A stretch of DNA of 64,000 nt from NCBI RefSeq assembly GCF_041346945.1, contig NZ_CP166850.1:3100001-3164000 (forward strand), read 5' to 3'. A program made the position numbers and the translations under genes. Of this stretch, positions 1-8,410 are shown one piece after another. This DNA comes from Amycolatopsis sp. cg9 (GTDB lineage: Bacteria; Actinomycetota; Actinomycetes; Mycobacteriales; Pseudonocardiaceae). The notes below the pieces were generated by a model. That model saw only the letters and a list, made by a program, of their open reading frames with translations. It did no database searches and was not told where the DNA came from. Numbering within the stretch: the stretch's first letter is position 1; every line of letters starts with the position of its first letter.

Positions 1-539
1 GCCTCGACGTCCCGACGTCCGGCCAGTACCTGCTCGACGGCTTCGGTGTCGGCAAGCTGAACGAACGGCAATTGGCGTTGCTGCGCAACCGGAAGATCGG
101 TTTCATCTTCCAGTCGTTCAACCTCGTGCCGCGGACGTCCGCTTTGTCCAATGTAGAGCTTCCGCTCGTCTACAGTGGACTGAAACGGTCGGAACGGCGG
201 CGGCGCGCGCTGGCGGCGCTGGAGATGGTCGGCCTGTCCGACCGGGCCAAGCACCTGCCCAGCGAGCTGTCCGGCGGGCAGATCCAGCGCGTCGCCGTGG
301 CGCGGGCGCTGGTCACCGGCCCGGCGATGCTGCTGGCCGACGAGCCGACCGGCAACCTCGACCGGCGCAGCACCGAAGACGTCCTCGGCGTGTTCGACCG
401 GCTCAACCGGCTCGGCCGCACCATCGTCGTCATCACGCACGAGGACGAGGTCGCCGCGCACGCGCACCGCGTCGTGCGGGTCGACGACGGGCTCATCGTG
501 TCGGACGAAGTGACCCGCGCGGTCGGAGCGGTCTCGTGA
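1..539 (+). CDS. ABC transporter ATP-binding protein, MacB/LolD type (5' end outside window)
   Basis: The reading frame is open from the window edge, so the N terminus and the Walker A motif lie upstream. Visible parts are the Q-loop region (FIFQSFNLVPR), the ABC signature LSGGQIQRVAVARAL, Walker B plus D-loop (LLADEPTGNLD) and the switch histidine in VVITHED. The TGNLD and FQSFNL wording is typical of the MacB/LolD/FtsE group, which drives export or lipoprotein release rather than import. The gene overlaps the following permease by 4 bp (GTGA), so the two are almost certainly one transporter. The substrate cannot be told from sequence; the position next to a MacB-type permease suggests efflux of a peptide or drug. 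Confidence 0.93.
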   Translation, partial: LDVPTSGQYLLDGFGVGKLNERQLALLRNRKIGFIFQSFNLVPRTSALSNVELPLVYSGLKRSERRRRALAALEMVGLSDRAKHLPSELSGGQIQRVAVARALVTGPAMLLADEPTGNLDRRSTEDVLGVFDRLNRLGRTIVVITHEDEVAAHAHRVVRVDDGLIVSDEVTRAVGAVS

Positions 540-1741
540 ACATCCTCGAAATCCTGCGCTTCGCCGTCCGCGGGCTCACCGCGAACAAGCTGCGCTCGGC
601 GCTCACCACGCTCGGCATCACCATCGGCGTCGCCGCGGTGATCCTGCTCATCGCGGTCGGCAACGGCGCGTCCGCGGCCATCGCGGCCAGCATCCAGGGC
701 CTCGGCACCAACGTGGTCAACGTCTCCCCGGCGCGCGGCGGCGGGCAGGGCGCGTCGGCGCGGCCGCTGACCGTCCAGGACGCCCACGCGCTCGTCGACC
801 CGGTCGGCGCGCCCGACGTCAAGGCCGCGTCGCCGGTGGTGAACACCACGGCGACCGCGACCTACGGGCAGACGTCGTACGACATCTCCACCGTCGCCGG
901 CACCGAACCGGCGTACTTCACGACCACCAACCGCGAACTCGCCCAGGGCCAGCTGTTCACCGCCGAAGACGTCACGGCCGCACGGAAGGTCGTGGTGCTC
1001 GGCCCGACGACCGCGGAGTCGATCTTCGGCACCGCTTCGGCCGCGGTCGGCAAGAACGTCCTGCTGAACAGCATCCAGTTCACCGTGGTCGGGGTGCTGC
1101 AGGCGAAGGGCAGCACCGGGCTGCAGAACGCCGACGACGTCGCCATCGCGCCGATCTCGGCCGTCCAGAACTCCCTGGCCGGGTACGGCAGCCTCAGCCA
1201 GATCGCCGTCCAGGCCACCAGCGCGGACTCCGTCTCGCTGGCCCAGTCGGAGATCACCGCGATCCTCAACGCGCGCCACGGCATCCGGCTCGGCGGCACC
1301 GCCGACTACCAGATCCAGAACTCCGAGCAGCTCCTGGCGACCCGGACGTCGGCGACCGAGACGTTCACCGTGCTGCTGGCGGCGGTCGCGGCGATCTCGC
1401 TGCTGGTCGGCGGCATCGGTGTCACGAACATCATGCTCGTCACGGTGACCGAGCGGATCCGCGAGATCGGCATCCGCAAGGCCATCGGCGCCCCGCGCGC
1501 CGCCATCCTCGGCCAGTTCCTCGCCGAAGCGACCATGCTCAGCCTGTTCGGCGGCCTGCTCGGCGTCGCGATCGGGGTGATCGGCAGCCGGTTCACCATC
1601 TCCGGGATCAAGCCCGTCGTGGTGCCCTCGTCGATCCTGCTCGCCTTCGCGGTGTCCGCCCTGATCGGGCTGTTCTTCGGCAGCTTCCCGGCGAACCGGG
1701 CCGCCAAGCTGCGGCCCATCGACGCCCTGCGTCACGAATAA
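536..1741 (+). CDS. MacB/FtsX-type ABC transporter permease
   Basis: This 401-residue membrane protein has the MacB architecture: one N-terminal membrane segment after the LRSALTTLGITIGVAAV motif, a periplasmic core domain of about 230 residues, and a C-terminal FtsX domain with three membrane segments. The coupling sequence TERIREIGIRKAIGA precedes the second segment and is a hallmark of this permease family. GTG at 536 overlaps the stop of the ATPase gene, indicating translational coupling. It should act as the membrane partner of the upstream ATPase in a tripartite-like exporter. In Gram-positive bacteria such pairs export antimicrobial peptides or respond to envelope stress; the substrate here is unknown. 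Confidence 0.92.
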   Translation: MNILEILRFAVRGLTANKLRSALTTLGITIGVAAVILLIAVGNGASAAIAASIQGLGTNVVNVSPARGGGQGASARPLTVQDAHALVDPVGAPDVKAASPVVNTTATATYGQTSYDISTVAGTEPAYFTTTNRELAQGQLFTAEDVTAARKVVVLGPTTAESIFGTASAAVGKNVLLNSIQFTVVGVLQAKGSTGLQNADDVAIAPISAVQNSLAGYGSLSQIAVQATSADSVSLAQSEITAILNARHGIRLGGTADYQIQNSEQLLATRTSATETFTVLLAAVAAISLLVGGIGVTNIMLVTVTERIREIGIRKAIGAPRAAILGQFLAEATMLSLFGGLLGVAIGVIGSRFTISGIKPVVVPSSILLAFAVSALIGLFFGSFPANRAAKLRPIDALRHE

Positions 1742-1753
1742 GGAGAACTCCGC

Positions 1754-2272
1754 ATGTCTTCCTCCACCACGAACCCGTCGAGCGCGGAGGAGATCGTCGC
1801 CACCCCGGCGGTCGACGGTGACCTGAACGCCGAGATGCGCCGGGCGGCCAAGCCGTTCTCCCGCACGACGCTGGTGCTGGCCGGGCTCGTCGTCCTCGCG
1901 ATCGCGTTCGGCGGCGGCGCCTGGACGCACGCGGCGTTCGGCTCGTCGTCCTCCTCGACGCCCACCCGCCCGGCCGGCGGCACCCAGGGCGGCCAGCAGG
2001 CCGGCACCGGGCAGCAGGGCGGCGGCTTCCGCGGGGCCGGCGGCCGCGGCACCACCGGCACGGTCGACCGCGTCGAGGGCACCACGGTGTACGTCAAGAC
2101 CGCGCAGGGCACCGACGTCAAGGTGTCCACATCGGACTCGACCACGGTCGGGGTGACCCAGCCGGGCAAGCTGGCCGACCTCAAGCCGGGTTCGACCGTC
2201 GTCGTCCAGGGCCAGGCGGGCGAAGACGGCACGGTGACCGCGCAGGCCATCACCCAGGAGGCGGCCCGCTGA
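1754..2272 (+). CDS. membrane-anchored DUF5666-like extracytoplasmic protein
   Basis: This 172-residue protein has a cytoplasmic N terminus of about 40 residues, one membrane segment ([19 protein letters not shown]), a Gly/Gln/Ser-rich linker (about residues 65-95) and a small beta-rich C-terminal domain. The domain contains [16 protein letters not shown] and later [18 protein letters not shown], which resembles the OB-like DUF5666 fold seen beside MacB-type exporters. It starts 12 bp after the permease with AAGGAG upstream of ATG. Known relatives are secreted or membrane-anchored proteins of unknown function, so a role as exporter accessory or adaptor is inferred from position only. Confidence 0.75.
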   Translation: MSSSTTNPSSAEEIVATPAVDGDLNAEMRRAAKPFSRTTLVLAGLVVLAIAFGGGAWTHAAFGSSSSSTPTRPAGGTQGGQQAGTGQQGGGFRGAGGRGTTGTVDRVEGTTVYVKTAQGTDVKVSTSDSTTVGVTQPGKLADLKPGSTVVVQGQAGEDGTVTAQAITQEAAR

Positions 2273-2291
2273 CGTTTGGGAGACTGGCGGG

Positions 2292-3593
2292 GTGAGCACT
2301 GGAACCGAGCAGTCCAAGGCATGGTTCGAACGGGCGAAGGCGGCCATCCCGGGCGGGGTGAATTCGCCGGTCCGGGCGTTCAACTCCGTCGGCGGCACCC
2401 CGCGGTTCATGGTCCGCGGCGAGGGCCCGCACCTGTGGGACGCCGACGGCAACCGCTACGTCGACCTGGTCTCCTCGTGGGGCCCGATGATCCTTGGTCA
2501 CGCGCACCCGGCGGTCGTCGAGGCGGCGCGCGCGGCGGCGACGTCCGGCCTGTCGTTCGGCACCCCGACGATCGGTGAGGTCGAGCTGGCCGAGGAGATC
2601 ATCGGCCGGGTCGGGCCCGTCGAACAGGTGCGCCTGGTCAACTCGGGCACCGAAGCCACGATGAGCGCGATCCGGCTGGCCCGCGGGTTCACCGGCCGCT
2701 CGAAGATCGTGAAGTTCGCCGGATGTTACCACGGTCACGTCGACGCGCTGCTCGCGCAGGCCGGCTCCGGCGTCGCCACGCTGGGGCTGCCGACGTCGCC
2801 GGGCGTCACCGGCGCCCAGGCCGGGGACACGCTGGTGCTGCCCTACAACGACCTCGACGCCGTCCGGAAGTCCTTTGCGGACAACCCCGGCGAGATCGCC
2901 GCGGTGATCACCGAGGCCGCGGCCGGCAACATGGGTGCGGTCGCGCCGGACGAAGGCTTCAACGCGGGCCTGCGCGACATCGCCCACGAGCACGGCGCGC
3001 TGCTGGTCATGGACGAGGTGATGACCGGGTTCCGCGTCTCGCGCGCGGGCTGGTTCGGCCTCGAAGGCGTGGCCGGCGACCTCTACACGTTCGGCAAGGT
3101 GATGTCCGGCGGCCTGCCGGCGGCGGCCTTCGGTGGCCGCGCGGACGTGATGGCCAAGCTCGCCCCGGGCGGGCCGGTCTACCAGGCCGGGACGCTGTCC
3201 GGGAACCCGGTCGCGGTCGCCACGGGCCTCGCGACGCTGCGCGCGGCCGACGACGCCGTGTACGCGGCTCTCGACGCCAACGCGAAGCGCCTCGGCTCGC
3301 TCTTCGAAGCGGCGCTGGCCGAAGCCGGGGTCGCGCACCACGTCCAGTACGCGGGCAACCTGGTGAGCGTGTTCTTCGGCGACCGGCCGGTCCGCGACTA
3401 CGCCGGCGCGCAGGCGTCCGAAACGTGGCGGTTCCCGCCGTTCTTCCACGCGCTGCTCGACGGCGGCGTGTACGCGCCCCCGAGCGCGTACGAGGCCTGG
3501 TTCGTCAACGCGGCCATGGACGACGAAGCGTTCTCGGTGATCGAAGCGGCCCTGCCCGCGGCGGCGCGCGCGGCGGCCGGAGCCGTCCAGTGA
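2292..3593 (+). CDS. hemL: glutamate-1-semialdehyde 2,1-aminomutase (HemL)
   Basis: The 433-residue product matches class III PLP aminotransferases of the HemL family over its full length. It converts glutamate-1-semialdehyde to 5-aminolevulinate, the C5-pathway entry to haem and other tetrapyrroles. Recognisable features are [11 protein letters not shown] near the N terminus, the [13 protein letters not shown] segment, the DEVMTGFR aspartate that contacts PLP, and the catalytic lysine in [12 protein letters not shown]. The GTG at 2292 gives the expected length. Four downstream genes build cytochrome c, so haem precursor supply and haem delivery are grouped. The stop overlaps the next start by 4 bp. 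Confidence 0.96.
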   Translation: MSTGTEQSKAWFERAKAAIPGGVNSPVRAFNSVGGTPRFMVRGEGPHLWDADGNRYVDLVSSWGPMILGHAHPAVVEAARAAATSGLSFGTPTIGEVELAEEIIGRVGPVEQVRLVNSGTEATMSAIRLARGFTGRSKIVKFAGCYHGHVDALLAQAGSGVATLGLPTSPGVTGAQAGDTLVLPYNDLDAVRKSFADNPGEIAAVITEAAAGNMGAVAPDEGFNAGLRDIAHEHGALLVMDEVMTGFRVSRAGWFGLEGVAGDLYTFGKVMSGGLPAAAFGGRADVMAKLAPGGPVYQAGTLSGNPVAVATGLATLRAADDAVYAALDANAKRLGSLFEAALAEAGVAHHVQYAGNLVSVFFGDRPVRDYAGAQASETWRFPPFFHALLDGGVYAPPSAYEAWFVNAAMDDEAFSVIEAALPAAARAAAGAVQ

Positions 3594-4216
3594 CCACCGT
3601 CGTCCACCTGCTGCGCCACGGGGAAGTGCACAACCCCGAGAAGATCCTGTACGGCCGGCTGCCGGGCTACCGGCTGTCCGAGCGCGGGCAGCGCCAGGCC
3701 CTGACGGTCGCCGAGGCCGTCGCGGGCCACGACCTGGTGCACGTCGTCGCGTCGCCGCTGCAGCGCGCGCAGGAGACGGCGGGCCCGATCGCCGCGGCGC
3801 ACCGGCTCGACATCGCGACCGACGCGGACCTGATCGAGGCGGGCAACCAGTTCGAGGGCCTGCACGTGGCGGTCGGCGACGGCGCGCTGCGGGAGCCGAA
3901 GCACTGGCCGAAGCTGGTCAACCCGTTCAAGCCGTCGTGGGGCGAGCCGTACCTCGAGATCGCGCACCGGATGCTCGGCGCGGTCCACCGCGCCCGCGAG
4001 GCGGCGGACGGGCACGAAGCCCTCTGCGTGTCGCACCAGCTGCCGATCTGGACGCTCCGGCGGTTCCTCGAGGGCAAGAAGCTGTGGCACGACCCCCGCC
4101 GCCGCCAGTGCTCGCTGGCGTCGCTGACGTCGCTGGTCTTCGACGGCGACGCGCTGCGGGAGATCGTCTACAGCGAGCCGGCCGGCACGACCGACCCGAA
4201 GGTGACCGGGGCATGA
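3590..4216 (+). CDS. histidine phosphatase family protein
   Basis: This 208-residue protein belongs to the phosphoglycerate mutase-like superfamily. The N-terminal HLLRHGE motif supplies the phosphorylated histidine; [25 protein letters not shown] and the distal CVSHQLPI histidine complete the usual active site. The longer open frame upstream is a shadow of hemL; the GTG at 3590, overlapping the hemL stop, places the RHG motif near residue 9 as in family members. The same gene follows hemL in mycobacteria, where its substrate is not known. It sits between hemL and the cytochrome c maturation genes, so a link to that process is possible but unproven. Confidence 0.92.
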   Translation: MTTVVHLLRHGEVHNPEKILYGRLPGYRLSERGQRQALTVAEAVAGHDLVHVVASPLQRAQETAGPIAAAHRLDIATDADLIEAGNQFEGLHVAVGDGALREPKHWPKLVNPFKPSWGEPYLEIAHRMLGAVHRAREAADGHEALCVSHQLPIWTLRRFLEGKKLWHDPRRRQCSLASLTSLVFDGDALREIVYSEPAGTTDPKVTGA

Positions 4217-4785
4217 AACGGCTGGTCATCGGGGTCGTGGCGGTGCTGGCGCTGGCCGGCTGCAGCGCGGGCAAGGACGCCGTCGTGCAGGGGAGCAGCT
4301 TCAGCTTCGTCTCCCCGGGCGGCCAGGTCGACATCACCTACGACGTCGCCCAGCGCCAGACCGCGCCGGTCCTGGCGGGCGACGACCTGATGCACGAGGG
4401 CAAGCAGCTGTCGCTGGCGGACTTCCCCGGCAAGGTCGTGGTGCTCAACCTGTGGGGCCAGTGGTGCGGGCCGTGCCGCACGGAGGTGCCGGAGCTGGAG
4501 TCGCTCGCGAAGCAGGCGCCGGGCGTACAGGTGGTGGGCATCGACGTCCGCGACCCGGCCCGCGAGGTGGCCCAGGACTTCGTCCGCGACCGGCAGCTGA
4601 CGTACCCGTCGATCTACGACCCGGACGGCCGGGTGCTGCTCAAGCTGAGCGGCTACCCGCGCAACATCATCCCGTCGACGATCGTCCTGGACAAGCAGCA
4701 CCGCGTGGCGGCGGTCTTCCTGCGGCCGGTGCTGGCCCAGGACCTCCTCCCGGTGACCCGGCGCCTGGAGTCCGAGCCCGCCTGA
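4213..4785 (+). CDS. TlpA/ResA-like thiol-disulfide oxidoreductase lipoprotein
   Basis: The 190-residue product starts with a lipoprotein signal peptide whose lipobox LAGC puts the lipidated cysteine at residue 17. A thioredoxin fold follows, with the redox motif WCGPC (cysteines 85 and 88) after VVVLNLWGQ and the cis-proline region NIIPSTIVLD. TlpA/ResA proteins keep the CXXCH cysteines of apocytochrome c reduced outside the membrane so that haem can be attached. The gene overlaps the phosphatase stop by 4 bp (ATGA). It precedes ccdA, its probable reductant source, by about 200 bp of repeat-bearing DNA. Confidence 0.93.
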   Translation: MKRLVIGVVAVLALAGCSAGKDAVVQGSSFSFVSPGGQVDITYDVAQRQTAPVLAGDDLMHEGKQLSLADFPGKVVVLNLWGQWCGPCRTEVPELESLAKQAPGVQVVGIDVRDPAREVAQDFVRDRQLTYPSIYDPDGRVLLKLSGYPRNIIPSTIVLDKQHRVAAVFLRPVLAQDLLPVTRRLESEPA

Positions 4786-4803
4786 CCCGCGGCACCGCAA
4801 GCG

Positions 4804-4882
4804 CCCCAATGTGGCGTTGGTTGCGTCCAACGCACCGAACGCCACATTGGGTGCGTCTGACGCACCGAACGCCACATTGGGG
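4804..4882. repeat. intergenic CCAATGTGGCGTT inverted and tandem repeat
   Basis: A 15-base arm, CCCCAATGTGGCGTT, at 4804-4818 is followed by two inverted copies, AACGCCACATTGG, at 4838-4850 and 4868-4880. The inverted copies sit in a direct repeat with 30-bp period that begins CGCACCGAACGCC (4831 and 4861). Between them GGTGCGT and ACGCACC form a small hairpin. The block lies between the TlpA-like gene and ccdA and has no coding potential that I can defend. It could form alternative hairpins at the end of the upstream transcript. Confidence 0.8.
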
Positions 4883-4994
4883 TGCTCCGGCTCGGGGCGG
4901 ACGGGCGGGACCAAGGTCCTGAACTGCTGTGACCGAGGTCCTGTGAAGCGGCCCCGGAGTTCTCACCCGGACCTCACTGCCTACCCTCAACGGG

Positions 4995-5768
4995 GTGAAC
5001 TCCGTTACCGAGCTGGCGATCTCCGGACCGCTGCTGCTCGCCGCGGGCGTCGCGCTGCTGGCCGGAACCATCTCGTTCGCGTCGCCGTGCGTGGTGCCGC
5101 TCGTGCCGGGGTACCTCGCGTACCTCGCCGCGCTCGTCGGTGCGGACGCGCCCGCGGTCAGTGCCGATGAGGAGCGCAAGAAGGGCCGCTGGGCCGTCCT
5201 GGGCGCCGCGCTGCTGTTCGTGCTCGGGTTCACCGTCGTCTTCGTCGCCACGCTGGGCACGCTCGTCTGGATCGCGGACACGCTCGTCCTCAACCAGGAC
5301 CTCCTCCAGCGCATCGGCGGGGTCCTGACCATCGCCATGGCGCTGGTGTTCCTCGGCTGGATCCCCGGCCTGCAGCGCGAGGTCCGCTCGCACCACGTCC
5401 CGCGCGGCGGCGTCTGGGGAGCTCCGCTGCTCGGCGCGATCTTCGGGCTCGGCTGGACGCCCTGCATCGGCCCGACGCTGTCGGCCGTCACCACGCTGGC
5501 CAGTGCCACCGGCGGGGCCGAAGCCCGCGGCTACCTGCTGATCGCCGTCTACTGCCTCGGCCTCGGGCTGCCGTTCCTGCTGATCGCGCTCGGCGCCCGC
5601 TGGGCCGTGCGCGCCACCGACTGGGTGCGCCGCCACGGCCGCCAGGTGCAGATCTTCGGCGGCGTGCTGCTGCTGATCGTCGGCGTCCTGCTGGTCACCG
5701 GGGTGTGGGGAGATCTGATGGGCTGGCTCCGCAACGAGCTCGCGGGCAGCCTGGAGCTGCCGCTGTGA
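4995..5768 (+). CDS. ccdA: cytochrome c biogenesis protein CcdA
   Basis: This 257-residue integral membrane protein has about six hydrophobic segments. The two signature cysteines lie in SPCVVPLVPGY (residue 32) and GWTPCIGPTL (residue 157), which transfer electrons from cytoplasmic thioredoxin across the membrane. The partner is probably the TlpA-like lipoprotein just upstream. The GTG start at 4995 has no clear Shine-Dalgarno sequence, but TACCCT at 4982-4987 lies 7 nt before it, consistent with a leaderless transcript. The gene overlaps resB by 4 bp. Confidence 0.95.
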   Translation: MNSVTELAISGPLLLAAGVALLAGTISFASPCVVPLVPGYLAYLAALVGADAPAVSADEERKKGRWAVLGAALLFVLGFTVVFVATLGTLVWIADTLVLNQDLLQRIGGVLTIAMALVFLGWIPGLQREVRSHHVPRGGVWGAPLLGAIFGLGWTPCIGPTLSAVTTLASATGGAEARGYLLIAVYCLGLGLPFLLIALGARWAVRATDWVRRHGRQVQIFGGVLLLIVGVLLVTGVWGDLMGWLRNELAGSLELPL

Positions 5769-7360
5769 CGACCACCGAGGCACCGCCCGCCGCCCCGAAG
5801 GGCCCGACGCCCGCGAAGCGCACCTTCGCCTTCGTGCGCAACACCTGGCGCGGCCTGACGTCGATGCGCACCGCGCTCGTCCTGCTGTTCCTGCTCGCGC
5901 TGGCCGCCCTGCCGGGTGCGCTCCTGCCGCAGCGGAAGCTCAACGCCCCGAAGGTCGACGAGTACATCGGCGCGCACGGCTGGTGGGGCACCCTGCTCGA
6001 CAAGCTCGAGTTCTACGACGTCTACTCCAGCATCTGGTTCTCGGCCATCTACCTGCTGCTGATGATCTCGCTGGTCGGCTGCCTGACCCCGCGCAGCTTC
6101 GAGTACGTCAGGGCGATGCGCGCCAAGCCGGTGCTGACCCCGCGCAACCTGGCCCGGATGCCGCACTACCGGCTCGGCCGCGGCAAGGCCGACGTCACCG
6201 CCGAAGTCGCCGCCGTCCACAAGCACCTCTCGGGCTGGCGCCGGATCGAGCGCGAGGAAGCCGACGGCGTCCGCACGATCTCCGCCGAACGCGGGTTCCT
6301 GCGCGAGACCGGCAACCTCGTCTTCCACTTCAGCATGCTCGGCCTCATCGTGTTCTTCGCGCTGGGCAAGATGTTCGGCTACGAGGGCCAGGTCATCGTC
6401 CAGGCCGACGGGGACAGCTTCTGCAACTCCGGCATCTACAACTACGACTCCTTCAACGCCGGCCTGCGCGTCGACGGCACCGACCTCGACCCGTTCTGCG
6501 TGAAGGTCAACGACTTCACCGTGCGCTACACCCCGGCCGGTGAGCCGGAGTACTACCACGCGAACATCCAGTACCAGTCCGGCGAAGACCTCGAAACGAA
6601 CACCTGGCGCCCCTACGGCCTCGAGGTCAACTCGCCGCTGCGGACCGCGGGTGACCGCGTCTACCTGCTCGGCCAGGGCTACTCGCCGCAGTTCACCGTC
6701 ACCTTCCCCAACGGCGACAAGCGCACCCAGAACACCCAGTGGCGCACGGTCGACCCGACCACGATGCTCGCCGAGGGCGCGACGAAGTTCGACCAGCCGG
6801 GCGTCACCGACGAGGTGCAGCGGCGGACCCGCCAGCTCGCCATCACCGGCCTCTTCGCGCCGACGGCGTTCCTGCACGGCAACGTCCTGACGTCGTCCGC
6901 GCCGGAGCTGAATGACCCGTCCGTGGCCGTCGACATCATGCGCGGCGACCTCGGCCTCGATGCCGGGCGCGGCCAGTCGGTGTTCGAGATCGACCAGTCG
7001 CTCGTGGACGACGGCAGGCTGAAGAAGGTCGCCCGCGAGAACCTCAAGGTCGGCCAGGAGATCAAGCTCGACGACGGCACGAAGGTCCGCTTCGACGGCG
7101 TCAACCACTGGGTTTCCCTGCAGGTGTCCCACGACCCGACGCAGGGGTTCGTGCTCGGCTTCGCCATCGCGATGTTCCTCGGCCTCGGCGCGTCACTGCT
7201 GGTCAAGCGGCGACGGCTGTGGGTGCGGGTGAAGCCGGGGACCGAGGACCACCCGGGTACCGTGATCGAGGTCGCCGGGCTGGCCCGCACCGACCAGGCC
7301 GGCTACGGCGAAGAGTTCCACCGGATCAGCGAACGCCTGATCAGTGGGCAGAAGGGCTGA
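5765..7360 (+). CDS. resB: cytochrome c biogenesis protein ResB
   Basis: The 531-residue product has the ResB layout: a short cytoplasmic tail, three membrane segments in the first 230 residues (for example TALVLLFLLALAALPGALLPQ and LVFHFSMLGLIVFFALG), a large extracytoplasmic domain of roughly 250 residues, and a final membrane segment (VLGFAIAMFLGLGASLLV). ResB and CcsB/CcsA together form the system II cytochrome c synthase, which moves haem out and ligates it to apocytochrome CXXCH motifs. GTG at 5765 overlaps the ccdA stop; the more upstream ATG lies inside ccdA and is rejected. Confidence 0.95.
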   Translation: MTTTEAPPAAPKGPTPAKRTFAFVRNTWRGLTSMRTALVLLFLLALAALPGALLPQRKLNAPKVDEYIGAHGWWGTLLDKLEFYDVYSSIWFSAIYLLLMISLVGCLTPRSFEYVRAMRAKPVLTPRNLARMPHYRLGRGKADVTAEVAAVHKHLSGWRRIEREEADGVRTISAERGFLRETGNLVFHFSMLGLIVFFALGKMFGYEGQVIVQADGDSFCNSGIYNYDSFNAGLRVDGTDLDPFCVKVNDFTVRYTPAGEPEYYHANIQYQSGEDLETNTWRPYGLEVNSPLRTAGDRVYLLGQGYSPQFTVTFPNGDKRTQNTQWRTVDPTTMLAEGATKFDQPGVTDEVQRRTRQLAITGLFAPTAFLHGNVLTSSAPELNDPSVAVDIMRGDLGLDAGRGQSVFEIDQSLVDDGRLKKVARENLKVGQEIKLDDGTKVRFDGVNHWVSLQVSHDPTQGFVLGFAIAMFLGLGASLLVKRRRLWVRVKPGTEDHPGTVIEVAGLARTDQAGYGEEFHRISERLISGQKG

Positions 7361-7364
7361 GGCA

Positions 7365-8333
7365 ATGCCGATCAACGAGACGCTGTCGCAGTACAGCGAC
7401 TGGCTGTACACCACCGCCGCGGCGATCTACGTCGTCGCGCTGATGATGACGCTGATCGAGCAGGGCTTCGGCGCCAAGGGCCGGCTCGCCATGGAGCGCG
7501 CCCAGCGCCGTTCGCGCGAGCTCGTCGGGGCCGGCGGCCCGCCGGTCGAGGAGCTCCCGGCCGCGCAGCGCGAGGTCGGCCGCCCCGAGCGGATCGGCCG
7601 CATGGGCGCGTCGCTGCTCGTGCTCGGCGCGGTGCTGCAGCTCTCGGCGATCGTGCTGCGCGGGCTCGCCGTGCACCGCGCGCCGTGGGGCAACATGTAC
7701 GAGTACGGCATGGCGGTCACCTTCATCACGGTGGTCACGTGGATCCTCGTGATGTGGAAGTTCCCGGTCCGCCACCTGACCGGCTTCCTGCTGCTGCCCG
7801 TCGTGATCCTGATGTTCATCAACGGCACGCTGCTGTACACGATCGCGGCGCCGGTGCAGCCCGCGCTGCAGTCGTACTGGCTGGTCATCCACGTCTCCGC
7901 GGCCATCATCGGCTCCGGCGTCTTCCTGGTTCCGGGTGTCGCCAGCGTGCTGTACCTGTTCCGCTCGGCCTACGAGAAGGACGAGACGAAGTTCGCCCGG
8001 TTCGCCTCGAAGCTGCCCGCGGCCGACGTCCTCGACCGGATCGCCTACCGGACGACGATCTTCGCCTTCCCGGTGTTCACCTTCGGCGTGCTCTGCGGCG
8101 CCGTGTGGGCCGAGTCGGCGTGGGGCCGGTTCTGGGGCTGGGACCCCAAGGAGACCGTCGCGTTCATCGCCTGGGTGGTCTACGCGGCCTACCTGCACTC
8201 GCGGGCGACGGCGGGCTGGCGCGGCGCCCGGGCCGCGGCCATCAACATCGTCGGGTTCGCCGCGATCATCTTCAACCTGTTCTTCGTGAACCTCGTCACC
8301 GCGGGCCTGCACTCCTACGCCGGGGTGGGCTGA
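7365..8333 (+). CDS. ccsB: cytochrome c biogenesis protein CcsB (CcsA-type haem handling protein)
   Basis: This 322-residue polytopic membrane protein carries the tryptophan-rich WWD-type motif of haem-handling proteins (WGRFWGWDPKETVAFIAW) and conserved histidines in outer loops (for example LAVHRAPWGNMYEYG and the late LHSYAG). It is the second half of the system II synthase with ResB and starts 4 bp after the resB stop at ATG 7365, making the more upstream ATG at 7344 unlikely. It closes the operon; the following MinD-like gene starts 78 bp later. Confidence 0.95.
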   Translation: MPINETLSQYSDWLYTTAAAIYVVALMMTLIEQGFGAKGRLAMERAQRRSRELVGAGGPPVEELPAAQREVGRPERIGRMGASLLVLGAVLQLSAIVLRGLAVHRAPWGNMYEYGMAVTFITVVTWILVMWKFPVRHLTGFLLLPVVILMFINGTLLYTIAAPVQPALQSYWLVIHVSAAIIGSGVFLVPGVASVLYLFRSAYEKDETKFARFASKLPAADVLDRIAYRTTIFAFPVFTFGVLCGAVWAESAWGRFWGWDPKETVAFIAWVVYAAYLHSRATAGWRGARAAAINIVGFAAIIFNLFFVNLVTAGLHSYAGVG

Positions 8334-8410
8334 GCGTCCCGCGAGGACTCCGACTACCGTCGTGACCGGGGGAGAGCGATGTCGGGGCGAGTGCGCGGAG
8401 GTTTACACCG

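Noticed and set aside
170..2452. 760-residue open frame on the minus strand
   Set aside because: It lies antisense to the ABC permease and DUF5666-like genes; Arg/Gly/Ala-rich composition is that of a shadow frame in GC-rich DNA.
5549..7132. 527-residue minus-strand frame
   Set aside because: Antisense to resB; rich in Val, Asp, Gly and Arg with no fold signature.
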